From: Pseudomonas viridiflava | GTDB taxonomy: Bacteria; Pseudomonadota; Gammaproteobacteria; Pseudomonadales; Pseudomonadaceae | Assembly (NCBI RefSeq): GCF_900582625.1 | Contig: NZ_UTIQ01000084.1 | Coordinates: 186,001-250,000 of the forward strand | Length of the DNA: 64,000 nt | Direction of reading: 5' to 3' | In this document: positions 53,738-62,802 of the stretch, one piece after another | Layout of the letters: each line of letters opens with the position of its first letter | Numbering within the stretch: position 1 is the first letter of the stretch | Made by a program: the position numbers and the translations under genes | Notes under the pieces: model-generated | What the model was told of the DNA's origin: nothing | Database searches by the model: none | What the model saw: only the letters and a program-made list of their open reading frames with translations

Positions 53738-55117
53738 TTATTCCCCCAACAGGCCAGGTTCAAGGGTCAGGGTCGGCTCGGCGGCGGGGGTTTTACCCAC
53801 GCCATACCAGTCGAGTTTGCGGGTCAGCAGCATCACGCAAGCCAGCAGGCCGAACACCAGCAGTGAGCCCATCAACAGCGCGTAATCCTCGGCACTGAGC
53901 AGCACGTACAGCACGCCGTAGAGCACGCCCAACCCCGCCGTGAACCCTGCGCCGCGCACCCAGCTGTGCAGCACATGGCACACGTAGAACCCCACCAGCG
54001 CCACACACGCGGCCGCCGATACGGCATACGCCACGGCGAAGTTCAGGTGTTCGGAAAGCGACAGCAGCAGCAGGTAAAACATCGCCAGGGCCAAGCCCAC
54101 CAAACCGTACTGCACCGGGTGCACGGCCAGGCGCTTGAGCACTTCCATCAGGAAGAAGCCGGCAAACGTCAGGGTGATAAACAGCATGGCGTATTTGATC
54201 GCGCGGTCGGTTTTCAGGTACTGGTCGACCGGGTCGACAAAGCTCACGCCAAAGGTGCGCGCATCAAAGCTGCTGCAATTGGTGGTAGACACGCAATCGC
54301 GCAGCACTTGCTCCATGTTGGTGGCGAAGAAACTGGTCTGCCAGGTGGCGTTGAAACCCTGCGCGGTAATCTCGCGTTCCACCGGCAGGAACTCGCCCAT
54401 AAAGCTTGGGTGCGGCCAGTCCGAATGCAGCTGCACCTGGCTGTCGCGGCCGACCGGCACCACGCTGAAACTGGAAGTGCCTTGCAGCTTCAGGTTGAAG
54501 CCGAAGCTGAGTTTCATGTCGCGGGTGGTGTCGACTTTGCCCAGCGGCGCGTGCACGCCGTTGGCCAGCATGTCGTCGCCGAAGCCGGGTTCGAAGTCGA
54601 GCTTCTGGCCGTTGAGGTCGAGCTTCAATGCGTTGCTGATGCCACGGATGTCGCTGATGCCCACCGCCAGGAACGGCTCGTCGAACTGGTAGTCGGCGAG
54701 GTCTTCGGTGATGCCGTAGTTGGCCGGCACCTCGAAATGGCCGCTGATCTGGTTGTCACTTTTGAACAGCCGCGCCTGGTAAATGCCACGGGCACGCAGC
54801 TCGGTGCCGACGTCGCCATTGAGGCTGAAGGTTTCCGGCAGCACGTACAGGCGGCTCGAAATCGTGCGTTCTTCCTGATAGCGCACGCCGGTTTTTTCAG
54901 CGGTTTTCCACTCGCGAATTTTCTGCCGATACGGCACCACCAGAATCGGCCCGGTGATTTGCTGGCTGTAGCTGGAACTGCGGGCGATGTTATCGAGCAC
55001 GCCATTGCGCGCCGACTGCCGCTCGCCGATCAGGCCGTCGATCATTAACAGGGGAATTAACAACAACAGAATCAAAAGGCCGATGGCCCCGAGTTTGATG
55101 CCCAGGCTGCGGTTCAT
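53738..55117 (-). CDS. creD: Inner membrane protein CreD
   Basis: 459 residues from ATG 55117 (GGAGAG eight bases upstream). N-terminal TM (GAIGLLILLLLIPLLMID), a large periplasmic beta domain (about 50-300), then four or five C-terminal TMs. CreD is the effector of CreBC, linked in Pseudomonas to beta-lactam response and biofilm. The pattern R..R..L...Q..SA followed by a long lumenal domain is typical. Direct repeats at 55155-55203 fit CreB control. Its regulator genes lie at 55987-58091. Confidence 0.92.
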   Translation of the reverse strand: MNRSLGIKLGAIGLLILLLLIPLLMIDGLIGERQSARNGVLDNIARSSSYSQQITGPILVVPYRQKIREWKTAEKTGVRYQEERTISSRLYVLPETFSLNGDVGTELRARGIYQARLFKSDNQISGHFEVPANYGITEDLADYQFDEPFLAVGISDIRGISNALKLDLNGQKLDFEPGFGDDMLANGVHAPLGKVDTTRDMKLSFGFNLKLQGTSSFSVVPVGRDSQVQLHSDWPHPSFMGEFLPVEREITAQGFNATWQTSFFATNMEQVLRDCVSTTNCSSFDARTFGVSFVDPVDQYLKTDRAIKYAMLFITLTFAGFFLMEVLKRLAVHPVQYGLVGLALAMFYLLLLSLSEHLNFAVAYAVSAAACVALVGFYVCHVLHSWVRGAGFTAGLGVLYGVLYVLLSAEDYALLMGSLLVFGLLACVMLLTRKLDWYGVGKTPAAEPTLTLEPGLLGE

Positions 55118-55154
55118 CGCGGTGCTCTCCATGTGGTTGGGATGGAGAGAGTGT

Positions 55155-55203
55155 GGGGAGGCGCGGTGGAGGGGTTATGGGGGGAATGTGGAGAGTGTGT
55201 GGA
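55155..55203 (-). promoter_or_regulatory. CreB-tag-like direct repeats upstream of creD
   Basis: On the minus strand TCCAC-ACACTC-TCCAC (55203-55188) fits the cre/blr tag TTCAC-N6-TTCAC with the same T to C change in both halves. A second, poorer copy TCCAC-CGCGCC-TCCCC lies at 55170-55155, 33 bases away. They stand 38-86 bases before creD. Confidence 0.55.
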
Positions 55204-55280
55204 GAAGCGAGAAGCGGCCCTCTCCCGCGCGCGGGCGAGGGAATTGGGCGACAACCGCGATTAAGCTCCCCTCTCCCGAA

Positions 55281-55360
55281 AACAAACTCAACTGCTCTGC
55301 TCCCCTCTCCCGCCTGCGGAAACAAACTCAACTGCTCTGCTCCCCTCGCCCGCCTGCGGG
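55281..55360. repeat. Two tandem 40-bp units
   Basis: AACAAACTCAACTGCTCTGC-TCCCCT begins at 55281 and again at 55321; units share a CCCGCCTGCGG end. Lies in a pyrimidine-rich stretch between creD and the CBS gene, within CTCTCCCG/CGGGAGAG hairpins. Confidence 0.75.
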
Positions 55361-55413
55361 AGAGGGGCCGGGGGAGAGGGCCAGCCGCCCCGCTACTCCC
55401 CCGCCATTCCCCC

Positions 55414-55845
55414 CTATTCCCCGCGAATGTACTGCTCCAAATGATTAATCAAACTCTCCTGCTCGGAGATGATGTCTTTGACCAAGTCACCAATGGACAG
55501 CAGCCCGATCAACTTGCCCTCATCCATCACCGGCAGGTGGCGCAGGTGGCCGTCGGTCATCAGTTGCATGCAGTGGCGGTTGCCTTCTTTGGGGCTCACG
55601 GTAATGACCTTGGAGGTCATGATTTCGCTGACCGTGGCCGGGGAGGCGCGTTCGAGCATGGCGATTTTGCGTACGTAGTCGCGCTCACTGACGATGCCGA
55701 CCAATTGCTCGCCTTGCATCACCACCAATGCCCCGATGCCCTTCTCGCCCATGAGCTTCACGGCGTCGAGCACCGAGGTGCCAGGCGTGACACTGAAAAT
55801 GGTGTTCCGCGTTTTTGACTTGAGGATTTCCGCAACCGTTTTCAT
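55414..55845 (-). CDS. CBS-domain protein
   Basis: 143 residues with two CBS motifs (LDAVKLMGEKGIGALVVMQGEQLVGIVSERD and GHLRHLPVMDEGKLIGLLSIGDLVK) that bind adenine nucleotides. Soluble, single-domain; AGGAGT before ATG 55845. Regulates an unknown partner by sensing cell energy. Lies between creD and creC, transcribed in their direction. Confidence 0.93.
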   Translation of the reverse strand: MKTVAEILKSKTRNTIFSVTPGTSVLDAVKLMGEKGIGALVVMQGEQLVGIVSERDYVRKIAMLERASPATVSEIMTSKVITVSPKEGNRHCMQLMTDGHLRHLPVMDEGKLIGLLSIGDLVKDIISEQESLINHLEQYIRGE

Positions 55846-55986
55846 ACCCTGACTCCTGTGGCGTTCTTGTTGTCGCAGTGGCTTTCACATTTAGTGCCAC
55901 CTGCAAAGCCGCCGGGCCTTGCGCGCTTGTTTGGACACTATTGAACAGGCTTTGCAGAGCGGTTACAGCGCTGAAAACGGCTTCTG

Positions 55987-57414
55987 CTAGTGCACCAGCG
56001 GCAGGCTCAAGCGAACCTCCACGCCTTCGTCGACGTTGCCAATTGTTATAGCACCACCATGCAGGCTGGCCACTTCCTGCACAAAGTTGAGGCCCAGGCC
56101 GGTGCTTTTGCGCCCGCTCGTTGGGCGCGGCAAAGAGTAAAAACGCTCGGTCAAACGCGCCAACGCGTACTCGGGAATCGGCGCGCATTGGTTGAAAACG
56201 ATCAGGGTCAGGGTGTCGTCGTGCGGCTCGGCGGTAAAACGCAACTGGCCGCCGGGCGGGGTGAAGTCCAGGGCGTTGTCGAGCAGATTGGCCAGCGCCT
56301 GCTGCAACAGGAAACGCTCGCCGCGCACCTGCACGTCATCTGGCACCTGGTTTTCCACCTGCAATCGAGCGCTGACGATGCGCGCCGCCTGCGCCTGTAA
56401 TTGCTCCTCCACCAGCGCACGCAGCGGCAGCGGCACGCGCTCGTCCAGGCCCTGACGTTGCTCGACCAGTGCCAGGTTGAGCAGCCGCTCGATCAACTGC
56501 TGCAAGCGCGCGCTTTCGGTTTGAATGTTGGTGACGAAACGCTCGCGCTGCTGCGCCGGCATGTCACTTTCCAGCAATTCGGCGGCGCCGCGAATCGCCG
56601 CCAGCGGGCTTTTCAATTCGTGGGTCAGGGTGTGCACGTAGCGCTCGACGTAGGCCTTGCCCTCCAGCTCGCTGCGCATGTGTTCCAGCGCCTCGGCAAG
56701 CTGCTTCAGCTCGCCGCCTTGCAAGGCCGGCAACGGGCTGCGCTCGCCGGCCGACACCGCTTGGGCGTAGTCGGTAAGCCGACGCAGCGACGCGCTCAGC
56801 CACCACGACAGCAGCCCGCCCACCAGCAAGCCCAGCAGAATCAGCCCGGCGCCAAACCACGCCAGGCGCTTCTGCGACCGCTCGATATAGGGCTGCAAGG
56901 TGCGGCTCGGCTTGCTCACCGACACCACGCCAATAATCTTGCCGTCGTCTTTGATCGGCGCGGCCACGTACATCACCGAGGTTTCCGGGTCGCCCTCAAC
57001 CTCACGCGTGGAGCGCGCGCCGTACTCGCCGCGCAGGGTCAGAAACACGTCGTTCCAGCGCGAATAATCCTGGCCCACGGCCACGTCTGTGGAGTCGACC
57101 AGCACCTTGCCGGTGGCGTCGGTGACGTAAATGCGGTGGCTAACTTCGCGTTTGGTCAGGCCCCAGATCTGCGCATGGGGTTGGCGCTGCCCGTAGGCCT
57201 GAAATTGCGCTTGCCAGTGCTGTTGATCGAGGCGGCCGTTGCGCAGGTCATCGCGCAATAACTCGGCGAGCAGGTTGGCCGTGTCCACCAGGGTTTCTTC
57301 GGTGGTCTGGCGCACGCCGGGGCGAATTTCGTCCATCACCGTGCTCAGCACAAACCAGCCAGACAAGCCGACGAACACGAAGTAGACGAGGAATATCCGG
57401 ATCCCGAGCGGCAT
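55987..57414 (-). CDS. creC: Sensor histidine kinase CreC
   Basis: 475 residues. TM1 at about 5-25, a periplasmic sensor (about 30-185), TM2 (GLILLGLLVGGLLSWWLS, about 188-205), HAMP, H-box THELKSPLAAIRGAAELL, N-box LANLLDNALDF and G-box TGLGLNFV. Its start shares one base with the creB stop (TGATG), so the pair is coupled. Confidence 0.94.
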   Translation of the reverse strand: MPLGIRIFLVYFVFVGLSGWFVLSTVMDEIRPGVRQTTEETLVDTANLLAELLRDDLRNGRLDQQHWQAQFQAYGQRQPHAQIWGLTKREVSHRIYVTDATGKVLVDSTDVAVGQDYSRWNDVFLTLRGEYGARSTREVEGDPETSVMYVAAPIKDDGKIIGVVSVSKPSRTLQPYIERSQKRLAWFGAGLILLGLLVGGLLSWWLSASLRRLTDYAQAVSAGERSPLPALQGGELKQLAEALEHMRSELEGKAYVERYVHTLTHELKSPLAAIRGAAELLESDMPAQQRERFVTNIQTESARLQQLIERLLNLALVEQRQGLDERVPLPLRALVEEQLQAQAARIVSARLQVENQVPDDVQVRGERFLLQQALANLLDNALDFTPPGGQLRFTAEPHDDTLTLIVFNQCAPIPEYALARLTERFYSLPRPTSGRKSTGLGLNFVQEVASLHGGAITIGNVDEGVEVRLSLPLVH

Positions 57415-58091
57415 CAGTCCACCTTGATGCTGTAGCCCAGGCCGCGATGGGTCTGGATCGGTTCGGCATCTGCCGTTACCTGGCGCAACTTGGCGCGCAG
57501 GCTTTTGATGTGGCTGTCGATATTGCGCTCGTAGCCGGCTTCGGCCGGTACGCCAGCGGCGTCCAGCAACTGCTCGCGGCTGAACACCCGCAGCGGCTGG
57601 GCAACCAGCGTGTGCAGCAGGCGAAATTCGTGGCGGGTCAGGCCTAGCAGGTGGCCGTGGTAGTGAATCTGAAAGCGCTCGGCATCGACCGAGAACACGC
57701 AGGCGCTGACGGACGCGGCCGGCGCGCGCGGTTGCACGCGTTTGAGAATGGCCTTGACCCGCGCCGCCACTTCACGGGGGCTGAAGGGTTTGGTGACGTA
57801 GTCATCGGCACCGATTTCCAGGCCCACCACGCGGTCGATTTCGGCGTTGCGCGCAGTGAGGAAAATCACCGGCACTTCGGAAAAACGGCGCAGCTGTTTG
57901 CAGGCTTCGAAGCCGGTCATGTCGGGCAGGCCGACGTCGAGGATCAGCAGGTCGGCGGGGGTGCTTTGTTGGTAAGCCAACGCCTCGCCAGCCAGGGTCA
58001 GCCAATGGGTGCTGTAGCCCTCACTTTGCAAGGCGTATATCAGGGTGTCGGCGATCGAGGCTTCGTCTTCGACCAACAGAATGGTGGGCAT
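57414..58091 (-). CDS. creB: Response regulator CreB
   Basis: 225 residues, OmpR/PhoB type. Receiver with DEA near the N-terminus, phospho-Asp in LILDVGLPDMTG, and the lysine in VTKPFSP. The winged helix ends YSIKVD. Controls creD in other pseudomonads and E. coli. Confidence 0.95.
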   Translation of the reverse strand: MPTILLVEDEASIADTLIYALQSEGYSTHWLTLAGEALAYQQSTPADLLILDVGLPDMTGFEACKQLRRFSEVPVIFLTARNAEIDRVVGLEIGADDYVTKPFSPREVAARVKAILKRVQPRAPAASVSACVFSVDAERFQIHYHGHLLGLTRHEFRLLHTLVAQPLRVFSREQLLDAAGVPAEAGYERNIDSHIKSLRAKLRQVTADAEPIQTHRGLGYSIKVD

Positions 58092-58181
58092 GTGCGTCCT
58101 GCAGCAGGGAAGGCAAGGCGCTCAATTTAGCATTGAGGGATAGGCGTGACACAGGGCCGCGATGCTTTGGAGCGTCAAAAG

Positions 58182-58206
58182 CATCGCGGCTAAAGCCGCT
58201 CCTACA
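58182..58206. repeat. REP element
   Basis: CATCGCGGCTAAAGCCGCTCC-TACA; GCGGCTAAAGCCGC stem. Also a half copy (CCGCGATGCTTTGG) at 58157-58170. Confidence 0.7.
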
Positions 58207-58222
58207 GATCCCGGTCACGCCA

Positions 58223-58723
58223 TCAGCATTTCGGCTGCCCCGCCGTAAACCGCTTCGCCGGGTTCACGGCGGCGTCGAATTCACGCAGTGCCTTGGCGCC
58301 GATCAGCAGCGGGTAGTTGAAGCTGCTGCGGTCGGTGAGGTTGACCTCGATGATGCGGCTGGTGCCGTCCAGGCACATGCGCATGGCCACCACCGGGCGC
58401 TTGACCACTTCGGCGCTTTCTTCGCCTTCGTCTTCGTCGGCGCGGCTTTTGATTTTGCTGATGCGCGCCAGTTTGTGTTCGTACACCTTGTCGCTGGCGT
58501 CTTTGGTGGCCAGGCGGAAACGCACCCAGTCGTCACCGTCTTTTTTGAAGGTTTCGATGTCCTTGGCCGACAGCGAGGCGGTCAGCGCGCCGGTGTCCAT
58601 TTTGGCTTTAAAGGTCTGGTCGATTTCCGGCAGCTTGATGTATTCGTAGCGGCCATACACGGTTGGCTCGGCGGCCATAACCGGCAGCGCCATCAGCGCT
58701 AACAGGGCGAGAACAGGTTTCAC
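58223..58723 (-). CDS. Retropepsin-like ATP-dependent zinc protease family protein (PF05618-type)
   Basis: 166 residues from GTG 58723. Signal peptide MKPVLALLALMALPVMA, then a single retropepsin-like domain with the catalytic KMDTGALTASLSA, and the ending LLIGAKALREF. The family is called Zn_protease or RimK-linked retropepsin; periplasmic members lack the ATP-grasp partner. Substrate unknown. Confidence 0.88.
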   Translation of the reverse strand: MKPVLALLALMALPVMAAEPTVYGRYEYIKLPEIDQTFKAKMDTGALTASLSAKDIETFKKDGDDWVRFRLATKDASDKVYEHKLARISKIKSRADEDEGEESAEVVKRPVVAMRMCLDGTSRIIEVNLTDRSSFNYPLLIGAKALREFDAAVNPAKRFTAGQPKC

Positions 58724-58914
58724 AGATCAGGTCACTCCAGGCAGTTAAGGGGGCGCTGCATCAGGGCAGACAACGGCCCTTCATACACCGGTTCAGGTGA
58801 AGAAACTGTAGCGGGCGCCGCAAAAAGTACGACGGTCCAAACTTCCAATCGGCGTATTGGACGGCGCGCCAGGCCTGATTATCATGGCCCGCTCGCGCTA
58901 AGTTAGGAGCCTTC

Positions 58915-59808
58915 ATGCGCCGTTTGCTCACCGGTATGACCGTCGCCTTGCTGCTTTTGCTCAACACGTTGGTGTTGATCGGTCCGTTGACCGTACTTGC
59001 CCTGCTCAAACTCATCCTGCCTGGAAAACTGCGCGCCGCCTGCTCGGCCGGGGTGGTGTGGATTGCCGAAACTTGGTCCGACATCGACAAATTCATCTTC
59101 GCCCTGTGCCTGCCCACGGTCTGGGACATTCGCGGCGACACCGAGCTGCGCATGGACCGCTCGTACCTGATGATCAGCAACCACCAGTCCTGGGTCGACA
59201 TTCCCGCACTGATGCAGGCCTTCAACCGCAAGGCGCCGTTCTTCAAGTTTTTCCTGAAAAAGGAACTGGTCTGGGTGCCCTTGCTGGGCCTGGCGTGGTG
59301 GGCGCTGGACTACCCGTTTATGAAGCGCTACTCCAAGGCCTACCTGGCCAAACACCCGGAGATGGCCGGCAAGGATTTGCTCATCACCCAGCAAGCCTGC
59401 GAAAAATTCCGCGACTTGCCGGTGAGCGTGGTGAATTACCTGGAAGGCACGCGCTGCACCCCGGCCAAGCAGGCCGAGCAGCAATCACCTTATCGGCACT
59501 TGCTGAAACCCAAAGCGGGTGGCGTCGCCTTCGTGCTGGCGAGCCTGGGTGAGCAACTGGACGCCATTCTCGACATCACCGTGTTCTACCCCGGCAAACG
59601 CATTCCAGGCTTCTGGGACTTGCTCTGCGGGCGCGTGCCCAAGGTGGTGGTCGACATTCAGACCCTGCCCATGGACCCGGCGCTGTGGCAAGGCGACTAC
59701 CAGAACGACCCAAAATTTCGCGTGTACATGCAAACCTGGATATCCGAACGCTGGGCCGAGAAAGACGCCCGGCTCAGCGCCATGAAAGCAGAACAGGCCG
59801 CCGCGTAA
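58915..59808 (+). CDS. Acyltransferase (PlsC-family, YihG-like)
   Basis: 297 residues. One or two N-terminal TMs (VALLLLLNTLVLIGPLTVLALL), then the acyltransferase motifs NHQSWVD (catalytic His, Asp) and EGTRCTPAK (motif III), and the VVDIQTLP end. Family acylates lysophosphatidate or lysophospholipids. AGGAG before the ATG. Stands alone. Confidence 0.92.
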   Translation: MRRLLTGMTVALLLLLNTLVLIGPLTVLALLKLILPGKLRAACSAGVVWIAETWSDIDKFIFALCLPTVWDIRGDTELRMDRSYLMISNHQSWVDIPALMQAFNRKAPFFKFFLKKELVWVPLLGLAWWALDYPFMKRYSKAYLAKHPEMAGKDLLITQQACEKFRDLPVSVVNYLEGTRCTPAKQAEQQSPYRHLLKPKAGGVAFVLASLGEQLDAILDITVFYPGKRIPGFWDLLCGRVPKVVVDIQTLPMDPALWQGDYQNDPKFRVYMQTWISERWAEKDARLSAMKAEQAAA

Positions 59809-60381
59809 TCAGCTGGCCGGTTTCCACAGGCTGCCGAGATTACCCAACAGCGAATTGCCCACACCCTGCTGGCCGAGGTACTGCAACAGCAGCGGCGCGA
59901 ATTGGCCGATCATGCCGCTGTCCATGCCCAAGGCACCAAACGCGGCGCTGAGGTCTTGCGGGTTATTCACATTCGCCACTGCTGCGGCGGCCTCCGGGCT
60001 TACCGGCTTGCTGGCGGATTTACCCAACAAGCTGCTCAACGAACCCAACTGCGCCAGGCCGTTGGCGCCCTCAAACTTTTGCAGGCCCGGTACGGTTTGC
60101 GTCAGCTCACCGTACTGATTGCCCGGCAACTGATGCTTGGCCAAACCCAACATCGCCCCGGTGCCACCCACCGCCTGTTCCGGCGAGACCTTCAACTGCT
60201 TGAGCGCCGCCAGCAGTTGCAGGTTCTCTGGATTACTCAACAACGACGCCGAGGCATCACCGCCCTTGCCACCCTGACTGGCCGAATACAACGCCGCCGC
60301 ATCATTCAAATTGAACGCAAACGCCTGGCAACTCAGCACAGACAACGCAGCCAGCAACACCAAACGACGGGGAGCAGACAT
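59809..60381 (-). CDS. DUF2780-domain secreted protein
   Basis: 190 residues from ATG 60381 (frame extends to 60387). Signal peptide RRLVLLAALSVLSCQAFA. Gly/Leu-rich DUF2780 domain with repeated LLG and ending FAPLLLQYLGQQGVGNSLLGNLGSLW. Function unknown; often annotated VcgC/VcgE-like. Ends against the acyltransferase gene with adjacent stops. Confidence 0.85.
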   Translation of the reverse strand: MSAPRRLVLLAALSVLSCQAFAFNLNDAAALYSASQGGKGGDASASLLSNPENLQLLAALKQLKVSPEQAVGGTGAMLGLAKHQLPGNQYGELTQTVPGLQKFEGANGLAQLGSLSSLLGKSASKPVSPEAAAAVANVNNPQDLSAAFGALGMDSGMIGQFAPLLLQYLGQQGVGNSLLGNLGSLWKPAS

Positions 60382-60465
60382 CGGCAAAACCTCAGCGGGG
60401 AATAGAAAGCGGTTGGACTGGAGGGAACCGGTGATGTTCCCGGGGGGCCGGATTATGCCGCAAAA

Positions 60466-60547
60466 GCATCGCGGCTAAAGCCGCTCCTACAGACAGCCCA
60501 CGGCACCACCACCACCGCCCCCCTGTAGGAGCGGCTTCAGCCGCGAG
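60466..60547. repeat. REP doublet
   Basis: GCATCGCGGCTAAAGCCGCT-CCTACAG (60466 on) and the inverted GTAGGAGCGGCTTCAGCCGC-GAG (60525-60547) are spaced by about 34 bases. Confidence 0.85.
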
Positions 60548-60790
60548 ATTTTGATCTCCCGCTTTTGATCTGGCTTGTGATTTACCCGCCCCGTTTATCG
60601 CAGGCCGAGTGGAGTCGTCGCGTAGGGGGTTGAGCGGCCGGGAGCCGCGAAAGGCGTGTCGGGCCATGGATGGCCCGTCTCGCCGTGCCCCCGGAGTGGC
60701 GACGTAGGGAGGGGACCTGGAGCGCAGCGGAAGGCCAAGGTAGGGGCAGACCTTTTGGTTTCTTTTGTGTCGACTGACAAAAGAAACTCG
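60548..60790. other. Non-coding, repeat-like intergenic sequence
   Basis: About 240 bases without a gene. Contains dyads such as GGGCCATGGATGGCCC (60661-60676) and GACCTTTTGGTTTCTTTTGT, sequences of the kind recurring between Pseudomonas genes. Short open frames here read through repeats and are not genes. Confidence 0.6.
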
Positions 60791-61440
60791 CGCGTGAGGC
60801 GCGAAACAAAACGTTCAGCACCCGCGGTAATGAATGCTGCTGCAAAAATTGAGGCTCGACACAAAATTCTGGATTCCGAATCGTCGGACCGCCGCCTGCG
60901 CGGGAATGACGGAGGTTTGGGCCACCACCGCGTTCGACTGGAGATTCTGGATCCCCGCGTGCGCGAGGATGACAGAGGTTTGGATTCGGATCGCAGAACG
61001 TTGGGCCCTCGCGCGTAAGGCGCGAAACAAAACGTTCAGCGGATGCGGTAATGAATACCTCCGTCCATGCCACATGCGTAAGGCTCAAAATTCTGGATCC
61101 CCGCGTGCGCGAGGATGACGGAGGTTTGGATTCGGATCGCGGAACGTTGGGCTTCGCCTGCGGCTCAACCCAACCTACGTGGGGCCCTCGCGTAAGGCGC
61201 GAAACAAAACGTTCAGCACCCGCAGTAATGAATGCTGCTGCAAAAATTGAGGCTCGACACAAAATTCTGGATTCCGAATCGTCGGACCGCCGCCTGCGCG
61301 GGAATGACGGAGGTTTGCACCACCACCGCGTTCGACTACAAATTCTGGATCCCCGCGTGCGCGAGGATGACGGAGGTTTGGATTCGGGGCGGCGTAATGT
61401 TGGGCTTCGCCTGCGGCTCAACCCAACCTACGAACAAAAC
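60791..61440. repeat. Array of three degenerate 180-220 bp repeats
   Basis: The unit starts at 60791, 61011 and 61189, each with GCGCGAAACAAAACGTTCAG-C. Units 1 and 3 continue nearly identically through ATGAATGCTGCTGCAAAAAT, GGATTCCGAATCGTCGGACC and CGCGGGAATGACGGAGGTTT; unit 2 is shortened. Embedded in all are GGATCCCCGCGTGCGCGAGG-ATGAC hairpins (four copies) and two GTTGGGCTTCGCCTGCGGCT-CAACCCAACCTACG copies. No coding evidence on either strand. Confidence 0.85.
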
Positions 61441-61470
61441 AAAAAAGGCAGCCCTTAGGCTGCCTCATCC

Positions 61471-62670
61471 TCATGCCGCACTAAACGTCCTATGCGGATC
61501 AATCACAAACTTCTTCGGCACCCCGGCATCGAACTCGCCATACCCACGCGGCGCGTCATCCAGGCTGATTACCTGCACCCCCACCACCTCAGCAATATTG
61601 ATGCGGTCCCACATAATCGCCTGCATCAACTGTCGGTTGTACTTCATCGTCGGCGTCTGCCCGGTATGGAAACTGTGCGACTTGGCCCAGCCCAGACCAA
61701 AACGAATACTCAGGCTGCCCATCTTCGCCGCCTGGTCGATAGCACCCGGATCTTCAGTAACGTACAAGCCAGGAATACCAATCTTGCCCGCCACCCGCAC
61801 CACACCCATCAGCGAGTTGAGCACCGTGGCCGGGGCTTCATGTTGCGCACCGGCGTGACCATGACCGCGCGCTTCAAAGCCCACGGCATCCACCGCGCAG
61901 TCCACTTCCGGTTCGCCCAGCAACGCGGCGATCTGTTCGTGCAGCGGTGTGTCGGTTGACAGGTCGGCAATCTCGAAGCCCTGGGCCTTGGCGTGGGCCA
62001 GGCGCACCGGGTTGACGTCGCCGATGATCACCACCGCCGCACCCAGCAAGCGCGCCGAGGCAGCCGCCGCCAGGCCGACAGGGCCGGCGCCAGCTACGTA
62101 CACGGTGCTGCCCGGGCCAACGCCGGCAGTGACGGCGCCGTGGTAACCGGTGGGCAAAATGTCGGAGAGGCAGGTCAGGTCGCGGATTTTTTCCATGGCC
62201 TTGTCCCGGTCCGGCAGCTTCAGCAGGTTGAAGTCGGCATACGGCACCAGCACGTATTCGGCCTGACCGCCGACCCAGTCGCCCATGTCGACATAACCGT
62301 AAGCACCGCCAGGGCGCGCCGGGTTCACGGTCAGGCACACGCCGGTGTGCTGTTCTTTGCACGAGCGGCAACGGCCGCACGCCACGTTGAACGGCACCGA
62401 CACCAGGTCACCGATTTTCAGGTGCTCGACGTCGCTGCCTTTCTCGATCACTTCGCCGGTAATTTCATGGCCCAGCACCAGGCCGACCTGCGCGGTAGTA
62501 CGGCCACGGACCATGTGCTGGTCGGAGCCGCAAATGTTGGTGGACACCACTTTGAGAATGACCCCGTGCTCGATCTTGCGACCACGCGGGTCCTGCATTT
62601 TCGGGTAGTCGATTTTCTGCACTTCGACCTTGCCCGCGCCGAGATAAACGACGCCACGATTACCAGACAT
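61471..62670 (-). CDS. fdhA: Glutathione-independent formaldehyde dehydrogenase
   Basis: Oxidises formaldehyde to formate with NAD bound at the active site. 399 residues from ATG 62670 (GGAGA before it; frame extends to 62736). Catalytic zinc region STNICGSDQHMVRG, structural zinc CGRCRSCKEQHTGVC, Rossmann GAGPVGLAAAASARLLGA. Length and the extra C-terminal segments fit P. putida FdhA. Works with sarcosine/glycine-betaine demethylation, whose genes begin at the right edge. Confidence 0.95.
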   Translation of the reverse strand: MSGNRGVVYLGAGKVEVQKIDYPKMQDPRGRKIEHGVILKVVSTNICGSDQHMVRGRTTAQVGLVLGHEITGEVIEKGSDVEHLKIGDLVSVPFNVACGRCRSCKEQHTGVCLTVNPARPGGAYGYVDMGDWVGGQAEYVLVPYADFNLLKLPDRDKAMEKIRDLTCLSDILPTGYHGAVTAGVGPGSTVYVAGAGPVGLAAAASARLLGAAVVIIGDVNPVRLAHAKAQGFEIADLSTDTPLHEQIAALLGEPEVDCAVDAVGFEARGHGHAGAQHEAPATVLNSLMGVVRVAGKIGIPGLYVTEDPGAIDQAAKMGSLSIRFGLGWAKSHSFHTGQTPTMKYNRQLMQAIMWDRINIAEVVGVQVISLDDAPRGYGEFDAGVPKKFVIDPHRTFSAA

Positions 62671-62802
62671 AGGTGATTCTCCGTTTGTTGTTGTGGTTAC
62701 AAAGGCGCAGCCAAAACGCACTGCGCGGCCCTGCACTGGAGGTTGTTGGGTGAAGCGAAAGAGGCCGCTATAGGCAGAGCGGAATGCCCTCTTCGGATGG
62801 GG

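Noticed and set aside
60582..61421. 279-codon open frame on the minus strand
   Set aside because: Reads through the repeat array; its product is itself a repeat of SRTRGSRI-like peptides caused by the DNA repeats.
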